From Methanolobus psychrotolerans (GTDB lineage Archaea; Halobacteriota; Methanosarcinia; Methanosarcinales; Methanosarcinaceae), in the NCBI RefSeq assembly GCF_002243045.1, contig NZ_MBKP01000059.1:1-32217 (forward strand): a DNA stretch of 32,217 nucleotides. Direction: 5' to 3'. The notes below the pieces were generated by a model. That model was not told where the DNA came from. It saw only the letters and a program-made list of their open reading frames with translations, and did not search any database. The translations under genes and the position numbers were made by a program. Positions 15,254 through 23,642 of the stretch are shown piece by piece. Numbering within the stretch: position 1 is the first letter of the stretch; each line of letters opens with the position of its first letter.

Positions 15254-17172
15254 GTATCCTCCCCGTTTAATAGTTCACGGAATCTTGTTATTGCTTTACC
15301 ATCTGCATATGCATCAATTTCAGGAATTACATATGTGTTTATATAACTCTCAAATTCAATATCGCCAATTTCATATAACCAGTATTTAACGATGCTCTCA
15401 AAATCATCGAATCCATGTGCGACCATTTTAGGGAATTGGTCATAGTAATAGCCCTTGAAGCTGTCTGCTGCATCGAAGAAAATCGCTTTTTTCCTTGCAC
15501 CTAGTGCTTCAGGTGTAGTAGAAGTGAAACACGCAGAAACAACAAGATCAGATGCTGCTATCACTTCACATGTTTCTCCAAACCTTCCGGTTGAATAACA
15601 ACGTTCATGTGACTGTAGATTCTCATAAAGTTTATAGTAAATATCAAAATTATCTGGGTTCAAAGTTTCCATTTCTTCGAATATCTTCTTCTGTTTGAAT
15701 ATCACTCCAACATCTGGATTCCTTTCTAGGAACCTTAGAATTCCTTCTAAAAATGGAACCATATCACCTTTTTGCAATGGTACTTGATCTCCAAATGTTG
15801 TGTCAAATACTCCAATAATCTTGAGATCTTTGGTTTTAAATTTAGCAAAAGCATATTTACTCGTATCTGAAATAACTCCGTTATCAGTTATCATTCTTGC
15901 ATGCTCGGACCAAAGGCAACCTACAGTTTGAAACTTGGCGAAATAATTTATACACCTTGTGAAAATATCATTGGATTTACGCCCCCATGAAACCAAATTA
16001 TCGTAATACATATACGAATAGATAACATGCCTCATAGTGTCATTTTTTTGAGGATTCTCAAACACGTCGAAATGATGAGTAGAATGTACGTAATACCAAG
16101 TTTTAATATTGTTTTGTGAAAAAATGATGTTTCTTACAACATGGTATTTCTCAAAATGAGTGTATACAACATAATTATTCAAATTGTACTTTTTTGTGAA
16201 CATTGTCCATGTCATGTAGTAATAAAGAATTCCAATCGTTGTTTTTATTGTATACACTGGTTTGAATACAGAGAAAAAAAATGATAATACTGTAGTAGGG
16301 ATGATTTTCTTTATCAAATTATCCTTTATGAAGCCTAAATCAATTTCATGTAACGTTGCTCGCACATCTGCAACATCATATTTTGAGTTTAGATCTTTCC
16401 TGTAACTATCGGAGATCTTGGACTCGACACAAAATATGGAGTTATCTTTTGTTAAACTTTTTTCATCCAATAAAAAATCCACTCTACGATATTTGAAAAG
16501 GAAACCCCAATCATTCCCATATACCCTAAAACCATTTTTATATTTCTTCGAAGGATTTCTTTTCAACACAATTCTCCTAGTTTTCCACCCAAGTATCCAG
16601 AGTGGAAAAAAACCTAAAGCAGCTAGATAGAATGGCTTTATGACGATTGATTTTGCCGAGTTGAATACTCGAGAACTAAGTGGAATCCGAACATTGGGTT
16701 TTAATTCTGCTCCCGTGATTTTTAAGAAATGCGTAAAGTCAGATGAAATCAGTGTTATTGATTTTGTAGCTTCTGCTATCTCATTTACGCACAAATATCT
16801 GTGGTAGAAGATTTCAAGATTTTCAACTAAATCTTTTTTATATACCAACTGTATTTTTTCAGAATTGAATAATGAAGCCATTTGATGTATCAATTTACTG
16901 TCCTTTAAGATGGTACAGTATACCTTTTCTACATTATTTAGTGCCTGATCATGGCTTTTCATATTAAAGTCTAAATCAAAATCATCCCATTTTATCTTAT
17001 TAGCATGATATTTTGTGAGTAATTTTTGAAACCACATTGACCTTTCCAATCTGGGATCAATTGTGAAATACTTTATTGAATAGTTCCTTTTTGTATACAA
17101 ATAAAATGCAGGAATTGAACTAAATCCAAGTGATTCAAATACTACCAATTTATCATTATTCTTGCTTGTCAT
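15250..17172 (-). CDS. Large polysaccharide-biosynthesis protein with PFTS-like motif
   Basis: This is a 640-residue protein of unknown catalytic activity. The C-terminal part has VVSACFTSTTPEALGARKKAIFFDAAD, which resembles the 'PFTS' motif of a family of surface-polysaccharide proteins (here C replaces P); this match is recalled, not searched. The middle section contains hydrophobic stretches (AALGFFPLWILGW and FFFSVFKPVYTIKTTIGILYYYMTW) that may associate with the membrane, and a YYVHSTHHFDVFEN region of the kind seen in GT-B-like CDP-glycerol transferases. I use the ATG at 17172 because GGTGACC sits five bases upstream; the ATG at 17184 has no such site. It is followed by the dehydratase with a 4-bp overlap. 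A transferase role is likely. Confidence 0.78.
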   Translation of the reverse strand: MTSKNNDKLVVFESLGFSSIPAFYLYTKRNYSIKYFTIDPRLERSMWFQKLLTKYHANKIKWDDFDLDFNMKSHDQALNNVEKVYCTILKDSKLIHQMASLFNSEKIQLVYKKDLVENLEIFYHRYLCVNEIAEATKSITLISSDFTHFLKITGAELKPNVRIPLSSRVFNSAKSIVIKPFYLAALGFFPLWILGWKTRRIVLKRNPSKKYKNGFRVYGNDWGFLFKYRRVDFLLDEKSLTKDNSIFCVESKISDSYRKDLNSKYDVADVRATLHEIDLGFIKDNLIKKIIPTTVLSFFFSVFKPVYTIKTTIGILYYYMTWTMFTKKYNLNNYVVYTHFEKYHVVRNIIFSQNNIKTWYYVHSTHHFDVFENPQKNDTMRHVIYSYMYYDNLVSWGRKSNDIFTRCINYFAKFQTVGCLWSEHARMITDNGVISDTSKYAFAKFKTKDLKIIGVFDTTFGDQVPLQKGDMVPFLEGILRFLERNPDVGVIFKQKKIFEEMETLNPDNFDIYYKLYENLQSHERCYSTGRFGETCEVIAASDLVVSACFTSTTPEALGARKKAIFFDAADSFKGYYYDQFPKMVAHGFDDFESIVKYWLYEIGDIEFESYINTYVIPEIDAYADGKAITRFRELLNGEDT

Positions 17173-17223
17173 CAAGGTCACCATGGCACGTAAATAATTC
17201 TTAGTTTTATCCGCGATACGAAT

Positions 17224-18996
17224 TTATTTATTAAACTGTAAATTATGATATTTAGAGTAGTGACCACCTTTCACAATTAGCTCGTGATGGTTACCTTCTT
17301 CAACAACCACCCCATCCTCCATAACAATAATCTTATCAGCATGTTCTATTGTTGAAAGTCTATGTGCAATAGCTATTATTGTATGATTACTACTTAATTT
17401 ACTCAAAGAATCTTGAATCAGCCTCTCGGATTCAGTATCCAGAGCACTGGTTGCTTCATCTAATATCAATATTAGTGGTTTCCTTACAATAGCTCTCGCC
17501 AAAGCTAAACGCTGTCTCTGACCACCAGATAGTTTGACTCCCCTATCGCCTAATATCGTATTGTATTTCTCCGGCAACGCTACTATAAACTCATGAGCAT
17601 GTGAAATATTTGCAGCTTCAATTATCTGTTCTTCGGACAGATTGTCCAAACCATACGCTATGTTCGCTGCAACAGTATCATTAAACAAGAATACATCCTG
17701 ACTAACAAGACCGATACTTCTTCTAAATGAATTTATATCAAATTCCTTAATGTCTACTCCATCTATAAGTATAGAACCGGAGCTTACATCATAGAATCTT
17801 AGTAACAGATCCATCAATGTAGACTTGCCTGACCCTGATGAACCTACAATCGCCAGCATTTTTCCTTTTGGAATACTTATGTTTATCCCTTTTAGTACAT
17901 AATCCGGAGGATTGTAGAAAAAATCTACATTCTTGACTTCGATATTATTCTCGAAATTCTCAAAAGGCTTTGAACCGTTGACTATCTTTCTCCAATATTT
18001 AGTTTCATGATTGATCTCCGAAATATTTCTCAAGCTTGCAATATGACCCGAAAGTTCATGACGATAGTTGTTAATCGATTGTGCAAATGGAGCCATTCTC
18101 ACCATAATCAACATAAAAACAGCAAGTGAAGCGATAGTCATATTTAAAACTTCTATTGAAATATAGAATATAAATAAAATAGTAACAAATAGAATACCTT
18201 CGAAAATAGTGACAATACCAACACCATTTATTCCAAACCTATAGTTTGCATTACTATTATTACTTGCAATTCGATGCAGCTGCTTTGCTTCATTTTCTTC
18301 GGTTGCAGTAGTTTTGACAAGGCGTATGGCACTAAGAATTTCCACAATGAAATTATTGAGCTCATTATTCGAATCTACGACTTCGACTCCATACTTTTTA
18401 GATTTCTTTAGGTTATAGCTCATAGCCATAGATGCCATTACAACTATAATCACTGCAACAATTGTCATTTGCCACGAGATACTTAACAACAGTACCATAT
18501 ATACAGCTATAATCAGCAAGACATTTAGAGATTCAATAGCTACAAACAAACCTGATCCAGATTTATCGGCTTCTATAGTCAGAGTATTAACCAAGTTTCC
18601 TGTTTTCTTGTTGTTGAAATAATTTAAATCTGTATTTATTACGTTATTGAAAACTTCGTCTCGAAGCCGTGTGACAAAATCAAATCTTATTTTTAGTTTG
18701 TAGCTACTCCGCAAATAACCTAATATCTGCCTTACTATAAACAATAGAAGCACTCCTAAAAGAAGGGTTAAGAACGTCATTTGTAATCCAAAAGAATTAT
18801 AGACGAACTTTAAAATATCCCAGTACTGCCCCTCAAGCGAATTACTACTATCTACAAATTGTAGCAGTGGAAGAAGTGCACCTATACTTGCTCCTTCAAA
18901 AATAGCGTATGAAAATGTTAATGCAACAAGTATAGATATCTTGTTAATATTATGTCTTAAATATCCACCAAACAACTTTAGGTCACTAAATCTCAT
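17224..18996 (-). CDS. ABC transporter, permease fused to ATPase (lipid/oligosaccharide flippase type)
   Basis: This is a 590-residue half transporter. The N-terminal part, about 1-320, has around six membrane helices (for example SILVALTFSYAIFEGASIGA, LTLLLGVLLLFIV and LLIIAVYMVLLLSI). The C-terminal nucleotide-binding domain has Walker A GSSGSGKS at 385-392, the Q-loop in VSQDVF, signature LSGGQ at 489-493, Walker B LILILDE ending at 514, and an AHRLST H-loop. The arrangement is that of MsbA and of PglK, the flippase of lipid-linked oligosaccharides in Campylobacter, so it likely moves the glycan or lipid-linked sugar across the membrane. It probably works as a homodimer. A TATA-like box lies at 19068-19078, after a 169-bp gap. 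Confidence 0.93.
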   Translation of the reverse strand: MRFSDLKLFGGYLRHNINKISILVALTFSYAIFEGASIGALLPLLQFVDSSNSLEGQYWDILKFVYNSFGLQMTFLTLLLGVLLLFIVRQILGYLRSSYKLKIRFDFVTRLRDEVFNNVINTDLNYFNNKKTGNLVNTLTIEADKSGSGLFVAIESLNVLLIIAVYMVLLLSISWQMTIVAVIIVVMASMAMSYNLKKSKKYGVEVVDSNNELNNFIVEILSAIRLVKTTATEENEAKQLHRIASNNSNANYRFGINGVGIVTIFEGILFVTILFIFYISIEVLNMTIASLAVFMLIMVRMAPFAQSINNYRHELSGHIASLRNISEINHETKYWRKIVNGSKPFENFENNIEVKNVDFFYNPPDYVLKGINISIPKGKMLAIVGSSGSGKSTLMDLLLRFYDVSSGSILIDGVDIKEFDINSFRRSIGLVSQDVFLFNDTVAANIAYGLDNLSEEQIIEAANISHAHEFIVALPEKYNTILGDRGVKLSGGQRQRLALARAIVRKPLILILDEATSALDTESERLIQDSLSKLSSNHTIIAIAHRLSTIEHADKIIVMEDGVVVEEGNHHELIVKGGHYSKYHNLQFNK

Positions 18997-19067
18997 ATTT
19001 GTTATCCATTTAAACGATAGGATTTCTCAAAGTGCACAAGGTCAAATTTATATCGATGAATCCTGAA

Positions 19068-19078
19068 AATATAAATAC
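19068..19078 (-). promoter_or_regulatory. Putative archaeal TATA box upstream of the ABC transporter
   Basis: The minus strand reads GTATTTATATTTTC across this site, about 70 bases before the ATG at 18996. It lies in a 169-bp AT-rich gap without any gene, so the ABC transporter and following genes may have their own transcript. Confidence 0.4.
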
Positions 19079-19165
19079 CATAGCAGATACATACATATAA
19101 AATCATCGATATATACAAACAATGCTATTGATGTTTTAATATAAATCAAACCGATTTTTAATTAT

Positions 19166-20320
19166 TCAGTAGTTTTCCGTTAAATAATCAGAGAATACTT
19201 CCCAAAACGGAGCCTCTCTAGAGTCTGAAGTTTTTATGTACTTAGATTTATACTCCATATATGCAGCACTATCTACTTCAAACTCTTTTTGAAGATCGAT
19301 TGCTACATCTAAATTTACATTGATCGGCTTCTTCCCAAAAGAAGCTGCCATTGAATGTATGTGTAGACCATACCAGCTTTTATTTAGCTCATCAGAAGTT
19401 AAGAATATAACTGGTTTTTGGAATAATACTGCAAAATTTACAGAGGTACTTGCATGACATATTACAAAAGAAGATTTGGAAACAAGCTCCAAAGTGTTAC
19501 CTTTTATAATGTGTCTCCCATTAAAATAATCAGAATGTTGTTCATAATTGGAACGGGGATGTGCGGCAATTATAATATTAGCACCACTTTTTGATTCAAT
19601 TGATCTGAATATCTTACATATCCCTTCGTAGTAACTTTCTGCACTTTCGGGAGCAGAAATGTTAGAATATGAATAGTCGGGATGAAATGGCATGTATTCA
19701 TCTAGAAAAACCCCATAATTTTCATTTACTCCCGGTTCTTTGATTTGATCTAAGTATAAATCATAGTCTAAAGCATGCAACCAGAGTTTATCTGTAGTAT
19801 TATCTACCGGATAAGTTGAAAAATTGGATTTTGTCCCTCCCAATAAAAGAAGAGAGGCACTTTTCACACCCAACCATTTAAAAGGCAAGTGCCTGAAGAA
19901 TTGATCCAGAACATGTTTTGGCTTTGCACTGAGTACTTTTCTGACATTGAATTTATTTTTCCTTAAAAGAGGAAGCAATGGAAGGGAATTGGCTGCCAAT
20001 AAACAATATCGAATTTTCATTTTGGAAAGGGTCCTGTAGATGAACAGCGAATTGATCCTAAAAGGAATAAGTAAAATAACAATATCATTTTGACCTAGTT
20101 CCATTATAGCAGATTTCACTTCACACTTGCTTGTAAAGTGTCTTGTTGCAAGTACTTTATTATTGACCCATGTGGTTTCAAGATCATGAGAATGAAACAC
20201 AGAGAAAAGACCCCATACTTCCACACTGAACCCATTCCTTTCAAAAGTTTCAACCCCGAATCTCTGGTAATCTCTTTCACCAAACGAATAATCTAAACAG
20301 AAAATAATTCTTCTTATCAT
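19166..20320 (-). CDS. Putative glycosyltransferase-like protein, uncharacterised
   Basis: This protein has 384 residues. The N-terminal half contains IIFCLDYSFGERDYQRFG and QNDIVILLIPFRINSLF. The C-terminal half contains IIIAAHPRSNYEQHSDYF and SSFVICHASTSVNFAVLFQKPVIFLTS, the His-Pro-Arg and His/Ser-Thr pattern found in capsule and polysialic-acid type GT-B transferases and in surface-carbohydrate proteins such as the large PFTS-type protein in this locus. I do not recognise a named family. It starts at the ATG at 20320, with a poor SD, 64 bp after the CBS gene. Position in the operon suggests assembly of the glycan. No membrane segment or signal peptide is clear. Confidence 0.65.
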   Translation of the reverse strand: MIRRIIFCLDYSFGERDYQRFGVETFERNGFSVEVWGLFSVFHSHDLETTWVNNKVLATRHFTSKCEVKSAIMELGQNDIVILLIPFRINSLFIYRTLSKMKIRYCLLAANSLPLLPLLRKNKFNVRKVLSAKPKHVLDQFFRHLPFKWLGVKSASLLLLGGTKSNFSTYPVDNTTDKLWLHALDYDLYLDQIKEPGVNENYGVFLDEYMPFHPDYSYSNISAPESAESYYEGICKIFRSIESKSGANIIIAAHPRSNYEQHSDYFNGRHIIKGNTLELVSKSSFVICHASTSVNFAVLFQKPVIFLTSDELNKSWYGLHIHSMAASFGKKPINVNLDVAIDLQKEFEVDSAAYMEYKSKYIKTSDSREAPFWEVFSDYLTENY

Positions 20321-20384
20321 AATGGTTCACATAAATAGATGCAATGAAGCTAATGTCTCATCCTGTCACTCAGGTTAATTGATT

Positions 20385-20720
20385 TTAGTAGGATTCAATG
20401 AGATCGATTATCTTGTTATCCTCATCCAAAACGGGTATTAAAAATATACGACTCTTAGCAAAGATCCTATTAGCTTCATCAATGTTGCTCTCTTTGAGGA
20501 ATATGAAGTTCAAATTCATCACGTTTCTTATTTTAGTTGATAAAAGTTCACCTCTCAGTATAGCTTTCCTGATATCCCCATCACTGATAGTTCCCACAAC
20601 TACGTCATCATCTCCAAGAACTATCAGACTTCGATGTTCATTTTCTTCGATGAGCGACATTGCATCAAGGATTGGAAATTCTTCATTTATAGTATATTTC
20701 AACATTTTATTTTTATCCAT
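20385..20720 (-). CDS. Stand-alone CBS-domain pair (PtmE/LegX regulatory half-like)
   Basis: This protein of 111 residues consists of two CBS repeats, about 8-58 and 62-111, with VVGTISDGDIRKAIL at the end of the first and FLIPVLDEDNKIIDLIE at the end of the second. In bacterial legionaminate loci the glucosamine-1-phosphate guanylyltransferase PtmE (LegX) has just such a pair at its N-terminus, followed by a nucleotidyltransferase domain. Here the protein ends where that domain would begin, and no such domain follows in any frame of the 64-bp gap. It may bind nucleotides and regulate a partner in trans, or be a truncated relic. It starts at the ATG at 20720 with GGGATTGAT upstream, 13 bp after neuC. 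Confidence 0.85.
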   Translation of the reverse strand: MDKNKMLKYTINEEFPILDAMSLIEENEHRSLIVLGDDDVVVGTISDGDIRKAILRGELLSTKIRNVMNLNFIFLKESNIDEANRIFAKSRIFLIPVLDEDNKIIDLIESY

Positions 20721-20733
20721 ATCAATCCCTTCT

Positions 20734-21873
20734 TCAATAAGTCAATGTTTTATTCAGTAGATGTTGATCAATTTCAACATTTTTGAGTATGTCTACAATT
20801 TTCTGACTGGCGTCCCCATCACCATACGGGTTTTCCATTCCTTTTACAGCTTGTTTGAATTCTTTTGACAAACCTTTCAGAATAGCAGCTTCTATCTTCT
20901 CAGAATCATGCTCTACGTTAATTACATTAATTCCCTGAAGTCTCCCTATCTGGCGTCTTCCAATATTAACCGCTGGCAGTTCAAATGAAGGTGCCTCTAA
21001 CAATGCACTACTGGAATTGCCAACTATTATATTAGCAACATTCATAAGTCCGGCATAATCCTCACGTTTTAGATTTCTTTCTACGTGAATGAACTGCTTG
21101 CGATGCTTTTCAATGCTCTTTTGTATCATTACACTACCCGCATCATTATTTGGATATACGAGTAATGTCTGCATTTTTAGTCTAGATATAGCCTTCAATG
21201 TTTCTTCCATCTGCATGCCACTATTCCAAGATTCTTCTGTAACCGGATGTTGTACAAGCAAAATAAGAGGTTCTTCAGGAGTCAAATGGAATTTATAATA
21301 AATCTCTTCAGGAGATGTGAAAAAACCTTGTCTAAACTCATCTAACTGAGGAGCTCCTACAAGTTTGACTCTGAACTTCTCCTCTCCCATCTTCAACAAT
21401 CTTTCAGATGCATCTACATTTGATGCAAAATGAATATGTGCGAATTTGGTAATAGCATGTCTTGACATACCATCCACATTACCCGATAGCTCACCTGCCT
21501 GAATGTGGGCCACGGGTATGTTCATATGAGCGCCAACTATTGCTGAAATCAGTTGTTCTCCCCTGTCCCCGGCAAGCAAGATAAAATCAGGTTTTATCCT
21601 TTCGAAGGTATCTGTGATGGATAGCATAAAGACTGCAAGCGACTTTGCCATCGTCACATTGGTATAACCTGCAAGTGTCATCGGAATCTTCTGGCTTATT
21701 CTCAGGTTGTCCTTTTCAATCTCACGGTAGCTGGAACCAAAGTCAGGGAGAAGGTGCATGTTAGTAACGATGAGTTCATAATCAAGGTCCGGATCATTCT
21801 CAATTAACTTGATTATGGGGCGGATATAACCATACTCACCTCTTGAACCGGTAATCACTGCTATCCTTCTCAT
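20734..21873 (-). CDS. neuC: UDP-N-acetylglucosamine 2-epimerase, hydrolysing (NeuC/LegG type)
   Basis: This 379-residue enzyme has the WecB/NeuC fold. VITGSRGEYGYIRPII is at the N-terminus, LLAGDRGEQL around 99-108, HIQAGELSGNVDG near 123-135, and IVGNSSSALLEAPSF near 285-300, with a QHPVTEES segment carrying the usual catalytic His. The hydrolysing branch releases UDP and produces ManNAc or the 2,4-diacetamido-6-deoxy-mannose precursor of legionaminic acid. It starts at the ATG at 21873, overlapping neuB by 4 bp (ATGA). Substrate, and so the choice between neuC and legG, cannot be settled by eye; a 4,6-dehydratase and an aminotransferase in the same operon favour the legionaminic route. Confidence 0.93.
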   Translation of the reverse strand: MRRIAVITGSRGEYGYIRPIIKLIENDPDLDYELIVTNMHLLPDFGSSYREIEKDNLRISQKIPMTLAGYTNVTMAKSLAVFMLSITDTFERIKPDFILLAGDRGEQLISAIVGAHMNIPVAHIQAGELSGNVDGMSRHAITKFAHIHFASNVDASERLLKMGEEKFRVKLVGAPQLDEFRQGFFTSPEEIYYKFHLTPEEPLILLVQHPVTEESWNSGMQMEETLKAISRLKMQTLLVYPNNDAGSVMIQKSIEKHRKQFIHVERNLKREDYAGLMNVANIIVGNSSSALLEAPSFELPAVNIGRRQIGRLQGINVINVEHDSEKIEAAILKGLSKEFKQAVKGMENPYGDGDASQKIVDILKNVEIDQHLLNKTLTY

Positions 21874-22892
21874 TCAAAATCATCCCATTTTACCAGATGG
21901 TCCTTAGGCAAGTCATACTTAGCTTTTTTGCCAAGAACATCATTAATCCGGTCTGATGGGATACCAGTACCCGGCCTCTTTGTCCAAAGATGATCCCATG
22001 TCAATGTATCTCCTTTTTTGACTTCGCTTATCGTCACAACACTTCTGTACGCCCATTCACGTATCTGTTTTTCCCTGTCATGTATCTTTTTACTGCTGCC
22101 AAGTGATAGTTCTATCTTTCTGATCCCATCCACCAGATATTTCAAATCCAGCATATCAATGGAAACAGATTGATCAGGACCAGGTTGCTTTTTGTCCAGA
22201 ACTATATGTTTCTCGATTATCTTTGCACCAAGCACCACTGCTGCAAAGCTAGTATAGAGATCAGGAGTATGATCTGAATGACCTATCACTATGTCAGAAT
22301 ACTTCTCGAGCATTCGGGAGATTGTCTGAAGATTCATATCCTCGTAAAGAGGAGGATATTCAGATATACAGTTCATCAAAGCAAAATTGTTGCCTTTGCT
22401 CTTCATCAAAGCATAAACCTGATCGATCTCCTCAAGTGTGCTCATCCCTGTTGAGATAATCATTGGATGCCCTATATCTGCAATCTTTGAAAGTGATGGG
22501 AAATCCTTCATTTCGCCGGAACCTATTTTAAAGTGTTGGAGACCTATACTATGGAGTTCCAGGGCAGCTTTGTAACTGAACGGGGTACACATATATGTCA
22601 TCCCTATGTTATCACAGTAATTCTTAAGATCTGCATGTTGATCTAGGGTCAGAGCGTTCCTCACAAGGAAATCATAAAGGGGTTCCTCAAAATTATCCGA
22701 AAGAGGAATATCCTTTAACATCTCTTCATCCGGCAGATGATGCTGAAATTTTATTGCATCTGCCCCTGCAAGCTTAGCCTGCAAAGCCATCTCTTTTGCC
22801 ACTTCCACGCTACCCAGATGGCTGTCTGCAGCTTCTGCAATTATGAAACATCGTGACCCTCTTGAAATTGTTTTTCCTGAAATCATTATCAT
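21870..22892 (-). CDS. neuB: N-acetylneuraminate/legionaminate synthase (NeuB type)
   Basis: This 340-residue synthase condenses phosphoenolpyruvate with an N-acylated mannosamine-like sugar. The N-terminal TIM barrel starts with FIIAEAADSHLGSVEVAKE, contains ADAIKFQHH, FKIGSGEM, ISTGMST, NCISEYP, GHSDHT and EKHIVLD as in NeuB, and the C-terminal SAF (antifreeze-like) domain covers about 283-340. In most NeuB proteins the first motif reads AEIGxNHNG; here it reads AEAADSHLG, so the substrate pocket may differ. It starts at the ATG at 22892, after GGAGGGT, overlapping the neuA stop by one base. A second synthase is encoded at 27085-28182. Confidence 0.93.
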   Translation of the reverse strand: MIMISGKTISRGSRCFIIAEAADSHLGSVEVAKEMALQAKLAGADAIKFQHHLPDEEMLKDIPLSDNFEEPLYDFLVRNALTLDQHADLKNYCDNIGMTYMCTPFSYKAALELHSIGLQHFKIGSGEMKDFPSLSKIADIGHPMIISTGMSTLEEIDQVYALMKSKGNNFALMNCISEYPPLYEDMNLQTISRMLEKYSDIVIGHSDHTPDLYTSFAAVVLGAKIIEKHIVLDKKQPGPDQSVSIDMLDLKYLVDGIRKIELSLGSSKKIHDREKQIREWAYRSVVTISEVKKGDTLTWDHLWTKRPGTGIPSDRINDVLGKKAKYDLPKDHLVKWDDFE

Positions 22893-23638
22893 TATTCCAT
22901 ACCCTCCATATTTTTAATGACGTTACCTGTTTGTAGTAGAGATTCAGCCACTTTTAGATCGAATATCTCATCTATATCGATCGAGCGGCTTTGATGCATT
23001 ACATAGAAAGAGTTCTTTTCTTCCTTATCAAAGAATAATCCTTTCTTCCTTAAAGTGTCCACAGGAGTAATATATATAGCACCATTCATAAAGTAAAATT
23101 GAGAGAAACTCTGTCTACCACAGCATTTTTTCGATTCCTCAAATGCCAGTTTCATATCATGACCTTCTATACGGATACAATCGTAAGGATGCTCCGATGG
23201 GATATTCACTGATATAAGGCATTCTATGCCATATTCCTTACTTTCTTCCAGATATTGCTGAATAGAGCTATCGATATCATGTTCATCCCTCAGAGGACAA
23301 GTAGGCTGCAAAAGCACAACGTAGTCCGGTACATACCCTTCATTCACTTCGAGATATTCCAATGCATGAAGAACCACGTCAAGGCTTGATGCCGTATCGG
23401 TTGCAAGATGTTCAGGTCTTCTGAAAGGAATCTTTACGTTGAATTTGCGGCTCAGATCCATTACCGCAGTGTCATCAGTCGTCACTATGGTGAAATCCAG
23501 CAGCCTGCTTTTTTCAGCAGCTTCGAGGGTGTACTGGATAAGAGGTTTATTGTCAAGAAGGGTCAGGTTTTTATTTTTTATCCCTTTTGACCCTTTTCTG
23601 GCAGGGATTATTCCCAAGAATTTCTTTTTGGAGGACAT
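22892..23638 (-). CDS. neuA: CMP-N-acylneuraminate cytidylyltransferase (NeuA/LegF type)
   Basis: This 248-residue enzyme has the classic loop IIPARKGSKGIKNKNL near the N-terminus, followed by LIQYTLEAA, TTDDTAVMDL, RRPEHLATDTASSLD and VVLLQPTCPLRDEHD, the full NeuA pattern. It activates a nonulosonic acid to the CMP form. I start it at the ATG at 23638, so the loop begins about ten residues in; an upstream TTG at 23680 would overlap the aminotransferase gene and has no SD either. It begins 4 bp after the aminotransferase stop, and runs into neuB with a one-base overlap. With neuB and neuC it forms a compact sialic or legionaminic acid core. Confidence 0.94.
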   Translation of the reverse strand: MSSKKKFLGIIPARKGSKGIKNKNLTLLDNKPLIQYTLEAAEKSRLLDFTIVTTDDTAVMDLSRKFNVKIPFRRPEHLATDTASSLDVVLHALEYLEVNEGYVPDYVVLLQPTCPLRDEHDIDSSIQQYLEESKEYGIECLISVNIPSEHPYDCIRIEGHDMKLAFEESKKCCGRQSFSQFYFMNGAIYITPVDTLRKKGLFFDKEEKNSFYVMHQSRSIDIDEIFDLKVAESLLQTGNVIKNMEGME

Positions 23639-23642
23639 GTCT

